A stretch of DNA of 64,000 nt from Mesorhizobium norvegicum (GCF_004919685.1 NZ_SMYZ01000038.1:1-64000), one strand, 5' to 3'; positions 55,341 through 63,953 are shown, numbered from the stretch's first letter. Numbers and translations: made by a program. The notes: generated by a model not told the origin, from the sequence alone.

Positions 55341-55619
55341 ATGCTTAAGCCGCTGCTCGATCCCGATGTCGCCGACGTCGCGCCGAATGCCCCGGTCCTG
55401 ACCGGCTATGATGAGGAGCGGCTGCTCACCTACATCCGCCTGCTCGACGCGGCGGCTGAAGATGCGGATTGGCGCGAGGTGGCCAGGATCGTCCTCCACA
55501 TAGATCCTGACCAGGAACCAGAGCGGGCGTTCCGATCATGGCAGACGCATCTTGCCCGCGCCCGCTGGATGACCACGAGCGGCTATCGATATCTCCTTGC
55601 AGGCGGCGCGCCACACTGA
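55341..55619 (+). CDS. qseM: DUF2285 antiactivator, QseM-like
   Basis: A 92-residue DUF2285-type protein. The helical core reads GYDEERLLTYIRLLDAAAED, WREVARIVLHIDPDQEPERA and SWQTHLARARWMTTSGYRYL. In the R7A element QseM binds the quorum regulator TraR and the activator FseA and blocks both, keeping the ICE silent in most cells. The same fold is seen at the C-terminus of the FseA-like protein 130 bases downstream, which would explain the interaction. It is divergent from the QseC-like gene. Confidence 0.75.
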   Translation: MLKPLLDPDVADVAPNAPVLTGYDEERLLTYIRLLDAAAEDADWREVARIVLHIDPDQEPERAFRSWQTHLARARWMTTSGYRYLLAGGAPH

Positions 55620-55751
55620 GGTCCTAAGCCATGCTTTGCTGAATCAGCACAGCGGTTTGCCGACTCTCCAACTACCCGATTTGCGTATCGGCAGGGATGC
55701 TCATTCCGAAACTCGCAGCCTGATGCGGGTACCGGGAGAGGACTTGGCGCA

Positions 55752-56538
55752 TTGCGAGGCGATTGGACCGATCCGGCAGCCTACGCGCACATGCAAGGCT
55801 ACGAGCCTGCAGAGTTCGCTGCCGAATATCTGATCCGGAACGACGAGTTCGTCGCCGAGTGCGGTCAGCTTTCGTCACATCTCCCAGGTGCCGTAGAACT
55901 TGTTGGTCCACCCGACTTCATCGCTCGTTGGGGCGCGCGATTTCAGAGTCACCGGTGACCGGCTTCCGTTAGCTGAGAACATCGTCTGGACGGAACAGGC
56001 CTCGCCGCGCGTGTTGCGAGCCACGCAAATCCGATCGTTAGTCAGCCCTTCGCATCAGACTGTTAAACTTTCCAGACTCAGCGGCGCCGCCGCCGACGAC
56101 GAGCTGCATATTCTTTGGCCGGCATCGACCGCGACAAATAATCTCGTCACAGACCTCGGCAACGGCGCGACCGAATTCAACGCGATCGTCCTGCCGCTCG
56201 ACGACGCCTTCGAGTCGCGGCTCGACGCAGCGCGTAGGTTCTGGCGTGAACTGAACGGCCGATCTCCCGGTCCTGTCTATGGCGCGTTGCCGAAGCAGAC
56301 GAAGGCGAGGCACACTCTCAATCTGCGCGCTCATGACGCCCGCCGCGTAGGGGCCACCTACCGCGAGATCGCGCAGGTGCTGTTGTCACGAGAGCCGATC
56401 GCGCCTCGAGACTGGCGCGATCATCATCTCCGGCACAAGGTTAGGGCGATCCTGCGAAGGGCGGATCGCCTTGTGGCCGGCGGCTACCGCGACCTTCTCG
56501 TCTATCCGCACAGCCGCAGCCGAAAATCAGATCGCTGA
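55752..56538 (+). CDS. fseA: FseA-like excision activator, two frames joined by +1 frameshift
   Basis: Two frames form one activator of about 261 residues. The first (TTG start at 55752, GGGAGAGGA upstream) encodes a DUF6499-like domain (DWTDPAAYAHMQG, EFAAEYLIRNDEF) and stops at TGA 55956-55958. The second frame, +1 relative to it, goes on with DRLPLAENIVWTEQASPRVL and a DUF2285-type domain (LRAHDARRVGATYREIAQVL, LRRADRLVAGGYRDLLVYP) to 56538. In the R7A ICE, FseA is made by a programmed +1 ribosomal frameshift joining msi172 and msi171, and it then activates rdfS. The same split at the same domain border, followed by an rdfS-like gene, argues for conserved recoding rather than a mutation. 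Confidence 0.75.
55948..55959 (+). other. Putative +1 programmed frameshift site
   Basis: At the end of the first fseA frame the codons are CAC CGG TGA, followed by C. Skipping the T of TGA after CGG places the ribosome on GAC CGG CTT, the open second frame. The site coincides with a perfect 12-base palindrome GTCACCGGTGAC. The slow TGA-C stop context is like that of the prfB frameshift site. Confidence 0.6.
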
Positions 56539-56672
56539 AACCCTTCTCGCATGGGCAGCGAAAACACATCCCCCGATGTTTGCCCTCCCTCGCTTTTCTT
56601 CAATTCGACCATCGTCCGTTTCGCGCGTCCCGGCAGGCCAGGACGACAGCAAAACCGAACGGAGATCGAGCG

Positions 56673-56963
56673 ATGTCGAAGGGTCCCGCGGACGCGCCCC
56701 AAAAATACCTGCGAACGAAGGAGGCGGCACCAATCGTCGGCCTTTGCGCTCGCACGCTGGAAAAGCACCGGACGTACGGCACCGGACCAAAATACCGAAA
56801 GGTCGGTGGTCGCGTCCTCTATGACATTGACGACCTGCACGCCTGGATCGAGCTTGGTGCGCGCATGTCCACGAGCGATGTCAACGCGACCTTTGTTCCG
56901 CCTGCCAAGCCGCATGCCGCCCGCGCGCCGGCCTATGCCGGCCGGCGCCATCGCGTCTCCTGA
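56673..56963 (+). CDS. rdfS: AlpA/HTH_17-type excisionase, RdfS-like
   Basis: A 96-residue MerR-like winged-helix protein of the AlpA/excisionase type: KYLRTKEAAPIVGLCARTLE, then GPKYRKVGGRVLYDIDDLHA. Such proteins bind att DNA and turn the integrase towards excision. In ICEMlSym, RdfS is the recombination directionality factor and is controlled by FseA, whose homologue lies 134 bases upstream. GGAGA precedes the ATG. It is probably also needed for expression of the transfer genes that follow. Confidence 0.8.
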   Translation: MSKGPADAPQKYLRTKEAAPIVGLCARTLEKHRTYGTGPKYRKVGGRVLYDIDDLHAWIELGARMSTSDVNATFVPPAKPHAARAPAYAGRRHRVS

Positions 56964-56981
56964 TACTGCGGGGCAAAGAGA

Positions 56982-57866
56982 ATGCAGCTTCGCTCGACCG
57001 ATCAGGGGCAGCTTGATCTGTTCCGCGCGCGCTCCAGTGTGATCACGCCACGCGATGCGCAAGACCTGATGTCGTGGCCGTTTTTCTCACTCGCCAAATC
57101 CCGCCGCGTGACACCGATCGACTTTCGCATGGGCGAGGTTTCGATCCGCGTCGAGGCGACGACCGAACATGGCATGGCAACGATCTGGGACGCCGACATC
57201 CTGATTTGGGCGGCCAGTCAAATTGTCGATGCACGTGACAAAGGCCTTCGCACGTCGCGTCTGATGGCGGCCACGCCGTATGAGATCCTTGCCTTCATCG
57301 AGCGGGGCGATTCCGCCCATAGCTACGACCGACTGAAGGCCGCGCTGGACCGCCTGCAATCGACGACGGTTGCCACTTCTATCCGCCAGTCGTCCGAGCG
57401 GCGGCGACATCGATTCTCCTGGATCAACGAATGGAAGGAGCGAATGGACGTCAGCGGGCGCCCACTTGGCATCGAGCTCATCCTGCCGGACTGGTTCTAT
57501 GCCGGCGTCATCGACGATGCACTTATTCTAACGATCGACCGCCAATATTTCGGGCTAACGGGCGGCCTGGAGCGCTGGCTTTACCGTCTCGTTCGCAAGC
57601 ACGGTGGCCGTCAGACCTATGGTTGGAGCTTTGATCTCGGTCATCTCCACGTGAAGTCCGGCAGCCTGTCGCCCTTCAAGCGCTTCACCTTCGACTTGCG
57701 CGAGATCGTGCGTCGCCAGCCACTGCCGGGCTACCGGCTGGCACTCTCCGTCGATCCCGACGGTCGGTCACGCCTGAACTTCCAACTCAACCCGGTCGAT
57801 CCATTCGCGAGCGCCAACGCAACGCCGTGCGCGCCACGTGGCCGCATCACTAGGGCTGTGAAATGA
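56982..57866 (+). CDS. repA: Replication initiator protein RepA (ICE/plasmid type)
   Basis: A 294-residue initiator of the plasmid RepA type. FFSLAKSRRVTPIDFRMGEV opens the first winged-helix domain, WDADILIWAASQIVDARDKG and RLKAALDRLQSTTVATSIRQ continue it, and the second domain contains GLERWLYRLVRKHGGRQTYG and SPFKRFTFDLREIVRRQPLP. It starts 18 bases after rdfS. Three iterons lie directly after its stop, so the gene and the iterons together may form an autonomous origin used by the excised circle. Confidence 0.88.
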   Translation: MQLRSTDQGQLDLFRARSSVITPRDAQDLMSWPFFSLAKSRRVTPIDFRMGEVSIRVEATTEHGMATIWDADILIWAASQIVDARDKGLRTSRLMAATPYEILAFIERGDSAHSYDRLKAALDRLQSTTVATSIRQSSERRRHRFSWINEWKERMDVSGRPLGIELILPDWFYAGVIDDALILTIDRQYFGLTGGLERWLYRLVRKHGGRQTYGWSFDLGHLHVKSGSLSPFKRFTFDLREIVRRQPLPGYRLALSVDPDGRSRLNFQLNPVDPFASANATPCAPRGRITRAVK

Positions 57867-57877
57867 CTGTGGACAGG

Positions 57878-57943
57878 CCCGTGCTATCAGGAACCGCAAC
57901 TCCCGTGCCATTGGGAACCGGATTCCCGTGCTATCAGGAACCG
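57878..57943. repeat. Three iterons, putative origin of vegetative replication
   Basis: Three 19-base direct repeats of the form CCCGTGCYATYRGGAACCG begin at 57878, 57902 and 57925, a period of 23-24 bases. The first and third are identical. They lie 11 bases after the repA stop. Up to 58185 the rest is non-coding and more AT-rich, with one short stem (GAATCC-TTC-GGATTC at 58004-58018) followed by TTTCT. Position and period fit RepA binding. Confidence 0.75.
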
Positions 57944-58185
57944 GAATCGGCCTTAAGTCATTGCAGAGATTGCCGAACCCGCTCCTCTAACGTTTCTAAC
58001 TGTGAATCCTTCGGATTCTTTCTAACGGAAAGCGCTCATCCACGAGGCTGTGGACGACAGCGAAGCAATGATGTTTCGGCCAGGCCGAGAATAATCGATG
58101 TCCGTTGTTCCTCGCGGAGCAAGACTGTTTTCTCCGCCCCGCGTTTCGCCGTGTTGACTGCTGACCTCCGGTCGTGGGGGCCAGT

Positions 58186-58650
58186 ATGAGCAATCTCACC
58201 CACGTCGAACTGGTGTGGCTGAAGAAGCGGATCGAGAACTACATCCGGTTCGGCAAGGTCGCTTCGAACAGAAACATCGACCGTAGCCGTCGTGTCGTCT
58301 CCTTTACGCCAGGCAGCATCTTCGCCTTCGTTCGCTGGACCGCGAACGACTTCGGCACTGTCGCTTCCCGCATCGATATCTTACGCGCTGTAGCCACCGG
58401 CGAGCGCTGCTCGACTGTCGCCTATGTGCGGCCTGGCGCCGACATCCTGCTTACGGCTATCGGATGGCCGAACGTCGAGAAGGTGCTGAAGATCATCGAC
58501 GCTATCGAAGCGATCGGCATCGATCCCATTGATGTGTCGCCGGACTACTGGCGGCATGCCCACAGCCGACTCGCCGCGCGCGAGGCGCCCAGGCCCTACA
58601 CTCGCCAGCGCCATGAGGCATGGCTCCTCCGCCGCCGAGTTGAGCCATGA
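58186..58650 (+). CDS. DUF2840 domain-containing protein
   Basis: A 154-residue DUF2840 protein (VELVWLKKRIENYIRFGKVA; RRVVSFTPGSIFAFVRWTAN; PGADILLTAIGWPNVEKVLK). This family occurs almost only next to traF, repA and the relaxase in rhizobial and related ICEs; its action is unknown. The start is ATG 58186. The last bases overlap traF by ATGA, so both are produced together. Confidence 0.85.
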   Translation: MSNLTHVELVWLKKRIENYIRFGKVASNRNIDRSRRVVSFTPGSIFAFVRWTANDFGTVASRIDILRAVATGERCSTVAYVRPGADILLTAIGWPNVEKVLKIIDAIEAIGIDPIDVSPDYWRHAHSRLAAREAPRPYTRQRHEAWLLRRRVEP

Positions 58651-59207
58651 GGATGCGCGCAACGATCATCGTCGCGATGTTCGGCGGCGCGGTCCTCGTT
58701 GCCGCGCCGGCATGGATCGACCATCCACCGAAGTTGATCTGGAACGCGTCAGCGAGCGTCCCGGTCGGTCTCTACCGCGTCGAGCCGGTCGACAGGATCG
58801 GCGTTTCAGATATCGCCGTCGTCATGCCGCCCAAACCGCTGGCGGATTTGCTTGCCCAACGCGAATACTTGCCGAACGGCGTGCCGCTGCTGAAGCATGT
58901 GTTGGCACTCGGAGGCACGATGGTGTGCCGGCGAGGCGGCTCCATCATCGTCTATGGCGTGGCCTTTGGACGTGCGCTCGAACGTGACAGTCGTGGCCGG
59001 CCGCTGCCCGGCTGGCAGGGCTGCCGCATCATTGCCGATTGTGAAGTCTTCCTCATGAACTGGCACTCGGCTGACAGTTTCGACGGCAGATATTTCGGCC
59101 CACTCCCGCTCAATTCGATCATCGGTCGCGCGGTCCCGGTCTGGACCAACGACCGCGCTTCTCAGGCGACGGACGATTCCGGCGAAGCGGATCGCCGCGA
59201 GCCATGA
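58647..59207 (+). CDS. traF: TraF-like S26 family signal peptidase
   Basis: A 186-residue membrane-bound S26 peptidase. After one N-terminal membrane helix (ATIIVAMFGGAVLVAAPAW) the catalytic Ser is in NASASVPVGLYRV (SxPxG) and the Lys in GVPLLKHVLALGG. The last block FLMNWHSADSFDGRYFGPLP is the conserved NxxxSxDGRYFG box. TraF matures and cyclises conjugative pilins in IncP-type transfer systems. The pilus genes themselves are not in the window. Coupled to DUF2840 by a four-base overlap. Confidence 0.92.
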   Translation: MRMRATIIVAMFGGAVLVAAPAWIDHPPKLIWNASASVPVGLYRVEPVDRIGVSDIAVVMPPKPLADLLAQREYLPNGVPLLKHVLALGGTMVCRRGGSIIVYGVAFGRALERDSRGRPLPGWQGCRIIADCEVFLMNWHSADSFDGRYFGPLPLNSIIGRAVPVWTNDRASQATDDSGEADRREP

Positions 59208-59252
59208 CCGCTCGCACCAACACTTGTCAAAGCTCATGAAAGGAGCACTGCA

Positions 59253-59579
59253 ATGGCCAAGATCGGCACCTTCACTCGCAACGACGACGGCTTCTTCGGC
59301 AACATCTCAACGCTGACGCTCGACGCGAAGATTGCCATCCTGCCTGCCGAGAAATCGGATGCTGAAAGCGCGCCTGACCATCGCGTCTTCTGCGAAGGCA
59401 TGGAGATCGGCGCGGCGTGGGATCGCACTGGCGAGAAGGCGGGCGCCTATCTCTCCGTTTCCATCGACGATCCGTCCTTCACGCAGCCGATCCGCGCCAA
59501 TCTGTTCCAGTCCGAGGCCGAGAAGAACGTCTGGCACCTGCACTGGAACCGGCAGTCTAAGCGCGACGAGCGAGGCTGA
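59253..59579 (+). CDS. DUF736 family protein (second copy)
   Basis: A 108-residue DUF736 protein (AKIGTFTRNDDGFFGNISTL; DHRVFCEGMEIGAAWDRTG; FQSEAEKNVWHLHWNRQSK). It differs clearly from the copy at 52219-52530, so it is not a recent duplicate. AAAGGAG stands before the ATG. It lies between traF and the lytic transglycosylase gene in the same transcript. Confidence 0.88.
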   Translation: MAKIGTFTRNDDGFFGNISTLTLDAKIAILPAEKSDAESAPDHRVFCEGMEIGAAWDRTGEKAGAYLSVSIDDPSFTQPIRANLFQSEAEKNVWHLHWNRQSKRDERG

Positions 59580-59583
59580 TCGG

Positions 59584-60672
59584 ATGATCCGATTGCGCTT
59601 CAGCGGGCCCTCTGCGCCAAACCCTTTGATCGATCGGGCGCCGTTCAAACCCTTCGACCCGATCGCCTGTCAGGCGGCCAACGCGCGCAGCGAAGGTCAA
59701 GGGCGGCCGGACGCTTGCCGTTCGTTCAGGACGTTCATGGCGCCACTGCTGGCGGCAAGCAAGTCCGGCCGGCAAAGCCTTGCCCTTGACCGAAGCGAGC
59801 ACGGTGGCAGGCTGCAGGCGCGTCGGGATCGGGGTGTATGTGCTTTTATCTGCCGAGGCATTGCAGCACTGTCTGCAAGCGTCATGCTTGCCCTCCCGGC
59901 GTCTACTGTCTGTGCAGAGCCTTCCGCGCATCGTGAGCGGCCGGCGCACCCCGACAGCGTCATCTCGTCCGCTGATCCCTGGTCGGCGCATATCCGGGAG
60001 GCTGCCAAGCGCTTTGCCATGCCCGAGCGGCTGCTTCGGGCTGTCATGCATGTCGAGAGCATTGGTGATGTTCATGCGGTGTCGAGCAAGGGCGCAATGG
60101 GCTTGATGCAGATCATGCCGGCGACATGGGAAGAACTGCGCACCAGGTACCGCCTTGGTGACGATCCTTATCAGCCGCGCGACAACATTTTTGCAGGTGC
60201 AGCGTATCTGCGCGAGATGCTCGACCGCTTCGGCGGCAACGGCTTCCTCGCCGCCTACAATGCCGGACCTGGGCGCTACGAAGAGCACCTTGCAACCGGC
60301 CGGCCGCTGCCGCGAGAGACGATCGACTACGTCAGGAAACTCGCGCCACTGATCAATGGTGCGATGCCTGTTCCGACGCGTCCACGCCAAGGAGCGGGCA
60401 GGGCGAGCGCACTCGAAGCGGCGATTTTCGCGCATGCCGTCAACACGCGGAATAGCTTGGTTCCGCAGGGTGAGCGCGAGACTGATGTTCCCGTAGAGAC
60501 CGTCTTCACGGCGACCCGTTCACCCAGCGTACGAGCACCAGTGGACAAAGCGGTCACCGATCTTACGGCGCTCGTACCGCAACCGGACGGCTCGCGTAGT
60601 GAAGGCTTATCAGTTCCGAATCCCGCTATCCGTAGTCCGTTTGTGCAGACCTCCGCCGCGACTCCACAATGA
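59584..60672 (+). CDS. Lytic transglycosylase (SLT domain)
   Basis: A 362-residue exported muramidase. The SLT domain begins IREAAKRFAMPERLLRAVMH; the catalytic Glu is in MHVESIGDVHAVSSKGAMG, and GLMQIMPATWEEL, NIFAGAAYLREMLDRFGG and FLAAYNAGPGRYEEHL complete it. It opens local holes in peptidoglycan for the transfer channel. The signal peptide (ICRGIAALSASVMLALPAST) sits about 100 residues in, so the true start may be later, for example ATG 59737. It begins four bases after the DUF736 stop. Confidence 0.85.
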   Translation: MIRLRFSGPSAPNPLIDRAPFKPFDPIACQAANARSEGQGRPDACRSFRTFMAPLLAASKSGRQSLALDRSEHGGRLQARRDRGVCAFICRGIAALSASVMLALPASTVCAEPSAHRERPAHPDSVISSADPWSAHIREAAKRFAMPERLLRAVMHVESIGDVHAVSSKGAMGLMQIMPATWEELRTRYRLGDDPYQPRDNIFAGAAYLREMLDRFGGNGFLAAYNAGPGRYEEHLATGRPLPRETIDYVRKLAPLINGAMPVPTRPRQGAGRASALEAAIFAHAVNTRNSLVPQGERETDVPVETVFTATRSPSVRAPVDKAVTDLTALVPQPDGSRSEGLSVPNPAIRSPFVQTSAATPQ

Positions 60673-60781
60673 GATCAGCATTCCTGGTCAATCGCATTCC
60701 GACCTGTTCCGTCGCGGAAATTGCGGCGGGAGGGTTGGCCGTGAGAGAGGACGAAGAGGGATGGCAGGATAAAGGGCCGCG

Positions 60782-60922
60782 ATGTGCGGCTCGGTCGGTT
60801 GGTTGTTTTACTTATGGTTTTCGCCTCGATTTGCGATGTTCTGGGCAATCGGCGATGCGCGCGACCGCCATTTTCGGAATCTTTTCAATCGAAACCGCAC
60901 CTCGCGAGCTCAGCAGCCATGA
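60782..60922 (+). CDS. Small putative membrane protein coupled to the relaxase gene
   Basis: A 46-residue frame, MCGSVGWLFYLWFSPRFAMF then WAIGDARDRHFRNLFNRN: an aromatic-rich hydrophobic half and a very basic half. AAAGGG precedes the ATG, and its stop overlaps the relaxase start by ATGA, so it would be translated directly before it. A small anchor or leader peptide is possible. No family recognised. Confidence 0.4.
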   Translation: MCGSVGWLFYLWFSPRFAMFWAIGDARDRHFRNLFNRNRTSRAQQP

Positions 60923-62658
60923 ACCGTGATGATATCTTTCGCGTCCGCCCCGGCCGTATCCGCTCTCGCTCCGGCCAGCGCGCACGCCCCTTTCTCGTCC
61001 AGGCACTCGCAGCGGCACAACGGGCGGGCGGGCAAATCTCGCGCAAAGGCCGGATCATTTCGCCACGGAACTCCACCTTCGGTCGCGGCCGGTCGGCAAG
61101 CATTCGGGCCAATCGCCTCATCATCGGCCGCTCGCGCGTTGCCATCGTCAAAGCGCGCGTCGTTCGACAATTTAGAAGCTCGGCGCCGCTCGCTGCTCAT
61201 CTCAAATACCTTCGTCGCGAAGGCGTGACGCGCGACGGTGAGAAGGCGACGATGTTTGGTCCTGACACGGACGAAGCCGATCACGACGTCTTTGCCGATC
61301 GGTGCAAGGAGGACCGGCACCATTTCCGTTTCATCGTCTCACCGGACGATGCTCACGAGTTGGGTGACCTCAAAGGCTTCGCCCGGGACCTGATGTTCGA
61401 CATGCAGCGCGATCTCGGTACAAAACTCGATTGGGTGGGCGTTGACCATTGGAACACCCAACATCCGCACGTCCATATTCTCGTTCGCGGTGTCGCCGAT
61501 GATGGCGAGAACCTCGTCATCTCACGCGACTACATCCGTCAGGGCATGCGCGATCGGTCCGGGGACATACTTACCCAGACATTGGGTCTCCGAACCGACC
61601 AAGACATCCGCCAGACCATCGAGCGACAGGTTGACACCGAGCGTTGGACGCAGCTCGACCGCCAGCTTGTTCACGATGCCGACGGCCACGGTGTCATCGA
61701 CCTGGCGCCGCATCGCGATCGCCGACCGGACGAGTTCCTAGCACTTAAGGTCGGCCGGCTTCGCAGGCTCGAAAAGCTCGGCCTTGCCGGCGAGGTCGCC
61801 CCGGGCCAATGGATCATGGCGTATGAAGCCGAACCCACCTTGCGCGCGCTTGGCGAGCGCGGCGACATCATCAAGCGCATGCATCGCAGCCTGACCGGCC
61901 ATGGCATCGACAAAGGCGTAGCCGATTATGTCCTTGCAGCTGAGCAGATCGACAAACCTATCATCGGTCGGCTGTTGGAGCGGGGGCTCGACGATGAGCT
62001 ACAGGGGTCGGCTTATGCCATCGTGGACGGCATAGACGGTCGTGCCCATCACATCCGATTTCAAGATCTAGACGCTACCGGCGATTCCGGCCGGGGCTCG
62101 ATCGTCGAGCTTCGTCGCTACGAGGATGCGAAGGGCCGCGGCCGCGTTGCACTCGCCGTCCGCTCCGACTCCTCGATTGAAGAACAAATCCATGCCCATG
62201 GCGCGACCTGGCTCGACCGTCAGCTTGTTGCGCGTGCACCCGTCGAAGTTGGGGAGGGTGGCTTCGGCAGGGAAGTGGAGCAGGCGCTAAAGGATCGCGC
62301 CGATCACCTTATTGAGCAGGGCTTCGCACGGCGCGAAGATCAACGCATCGTCTTTGGTCGCAATCTGATCGACGCGCTACGCGACCGTGAGGTGAATACC
62401 TTCGGCGCTCAGCTCGCCGCCAAGATCGGACTGCCGTTCATTAAGGCTTCGGAAGGCGACCAATTAGCTGGCATCTACCGGCAGCGCTTCTCGCTCGCCT
62501 CCGGCCGCTTCGCAATGATCGACGATGGGCTCGGTTTCAAACTGGTGCCTTGGTCGCCGTCTGCCGAGAGACAGCTGGGCAACCATATTTCCGGTGTTGT
62601 TCGGGCAGGGGGTGGAGTCGACTGGACGTTCGGAAAGAAACGAACACTTGGGCTGTGA
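60919..62658 (+). CDS. rlxS: Relaxase/mobilization nuclease with DUF3363, RlxS-like
   Basis: A 579-residue relaxase. The basic N-terminus (RVRPGRIRSRSGQRARPFLV) is followed by HHFRFIVSPDDAHELGDLKG, and the metal-binding histidines are in VDHWNTQHPHVHILVRGVAD. RDYIRQGMRDRSGDILTQTL and the C-terminal DUF3363 part (ATWLDRQLVARAP) match the RlxS type of ICEMlSym-family elements. It nicks oriT and pilots the strand. The chosen start ATG 60919 overlaps the small upstream gene by ATGA; an upstream GTG at 60784 is unlikely. Confidence 0.88.
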   Translation: MNRDDIFRVRPGRIRSRSGQRARPFLVQALAAAQRAGGQISRKGRIISPRNSTFGRGRSASIRANRLIIGRSRVAIVKARVVRQFRSSAPLAAHLKYLRREGVTRDGEKATMFGPDTDEADHDVFADRCKEDRHHFRFIVSPDDAHELGDLKGFARDLMFDMQRDLGTKLDWVGVDHWNTQHPHVHILVRGVADDGENLVISRDYIRQGMRDRSGDILTQTLGLRTDQDIRQTIERQVDTERWTQLDRQLVHDADGHGVIDLAPHRDRRPDEFLALKVGRLRRLEKLGLAGEVAPGQWIMAYEAEPTLRALGERGDIIKRMHRSLTGHGIDKGVADYVLAAEQIDKPIIGRLLERGLDDELQGSAYAIVDGIDGRAHHIRFQDLDATGDSGRGSIVELRRYEDAKGRGRVALAVRSDSSIEEQIHAHGATWLDRQLVARAPVEVGEGGFGREVEQALKDRADHLIEQGFARREDQRIVFGRNLIDALRDREVNTFGAQLAAKIGLPFIKASEGDQLAGIYRQRFSLASGRFAMIDDGLGFKLVPWSPSAERQLGNHISGVVRAGGGVDWTFGKKRTLGL

Positions 62659-63215
62659 ATTACTCCCATCGTGTGGGCTTAGTGCAGTCTCAAATGCACC
62701 AAAAGCGGACATCCGCCCAAATGACCGCAGTTGGGCCGACAGCGGCCTGTCGGCTTTTTGGCGTCCGAGGAACAATAACGGACGTTCAGCCCCGGTGGGC
62801 CTAAGTCTGAAGCTGACCCAGGGGTAACCTTCATTGTCCGCGTTGCGATGGCAGCAATGCGTCTCATGTCAGCGGTTCAGCAAGGCGATTTTGATCCCGT
62901 AAGCTGCCAGCTGTTCACGTCGCAAAAGCCGGACGTTGGAACGCCGACCTGTGGGCTTTCCGGCCGGCGACTTTCGGACGTGATCGCAGCGATAACGGAC
63001 GGCGTGGTGGGATGCTTACGACTGCTAGCCACGACTGCGCGTAGAGCTCCCGGTTTCACCATACGATCAATGGGGACGATGCTCCCAAGTGTCGTATCGC
63101 ACTTCAGCGGCCTTGATGAAAGGAGCGGCGATGGTCGGCGCATCCGGCGATGCGTGGGCACCATAGCAACTCGATAGGAAGTTCCGTCGATGCTGGAATT
63201 TCACGGTCAACCTTC
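62659..63215. other. Intergenic region after the relaxase, nothing recognised
   Basis: About 560 bases without a credible gene. Open frames on both strands are short or of random composition. No inverted repeat, tRNA or att-like sequence was recognised. It may contain decayed DNA at the border between backbone and cargo. Confidence 0.45.
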
Positions 63216-63953
63216 TCATGCATTGGCGCCGCCGTCGATGGTGAGCCCGGCACCATTGATCGATCGAGCCTCAGGGCTGGCGACGAAGGCGACCAGCGCC
63301 GCTACATGGTCGGGTCGTCCATATTGTTTTATTGCCATACGCTGGCGTTGGTGCTCGGCGTAGGGACCATCTGCGGGGTTCATATCCGTATCGGTTGGGC
63401 CGGGATGGATAATATTCACAGTGATGCCGCGTGGCCCCAGATCGCGTGCCAGCCCCTTGGTAAAACCCACCAATGCGGCTTTGCTTGCGGAATAAAGCGC
63501 GGTCCCAATGTCAGGTACGCGCTCAGCGAGGTTGCTTCCGATAGAGATGATCCGGCCTCCATCAGAGAGATAAGGCAGCACCGCAAGCGAGGCTAGCATG
63601 ACAGCCCGAACGTTGATGGCGAGCGTATCGTCGATGTCCTTGAGGGAAACTCGCTCAAATGGGCCGGCACGCCAGATTCCGGCGTTGTTGACAAGGATGC
63701 TGATACCGCCCAGCTCCCTGGCCGCCCGATCCACCGCGGTCTTGATTGAGGTTGGATCAGATGCTTGCATCTGAATGGCAATGGCGCGTTGTCCAGATGT
63801 TCCAAGCTCGTCTGCGAGCCTGTTGGCAGCATCGGCCGACCGTTCATAAGTTATTGCTACGTCGGCGCCCTCTGCCGAGAGCCGGCGCGCGATTGCAGCG
63901 CCGATACCCCGGCTCGCACCAGTTACAAAGGCATGCTTTCCTTTAAGGGACAT
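63216..63953 (-). CDS. SDR family oxidoreductase (3-oxoacyl-ACP-reductase-like)
   Basis: A classical short-chain dehydrogenase of 245 residues. KHAFVTGASRGIGAAIARRL is the TGxxxGxG cofactor site, ILVNNAGIWRAGPF the NNAG motif, the catalytic Ser is in GGRIISIGSNLAE and the Tyr/Lys pair in ALYSASKAALVG; VNIIHPGPTDTDMNP completes it. The end (SPEARSINGAGLTIDGGANA) is FabG-like. NADP preference is suggested by SRG after the second Gly. GGAG lies before the ATG at 63953; an ATG four codons upstream is less likely. The substrate is unknown. Confidence 0.88.
   Translation of the reverse strand: MSLKGKHAFVTGASRGIGAAIARRLSAEGADVAITYERSADAANRLADELGTSGQRAIAIQMQASDPTSIKTAVDRAARELGGISILVNNAGIWRAGPFERVSLKDIDDTLAINVRAVMLASLAVLPYLSDGGRIISIGSNLAERVPDIGTALYSASKAALVGFTKGLARDLGPRGITVNIIHPGPTDTDMNPADGPYAEHQRQRMAIKQYGRPDHVAALVAFVASPEARSINGAGLTIDGGANA

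Noticed and set aside
60669..60929. 86-residue frame overlapping the end of the lytic transglycosylase gene
   Set aside because: Although it overlaps by ATGA, its sequence is not protein-like, and the 46-residue frame in another phase has the better coupling to the relaxase.
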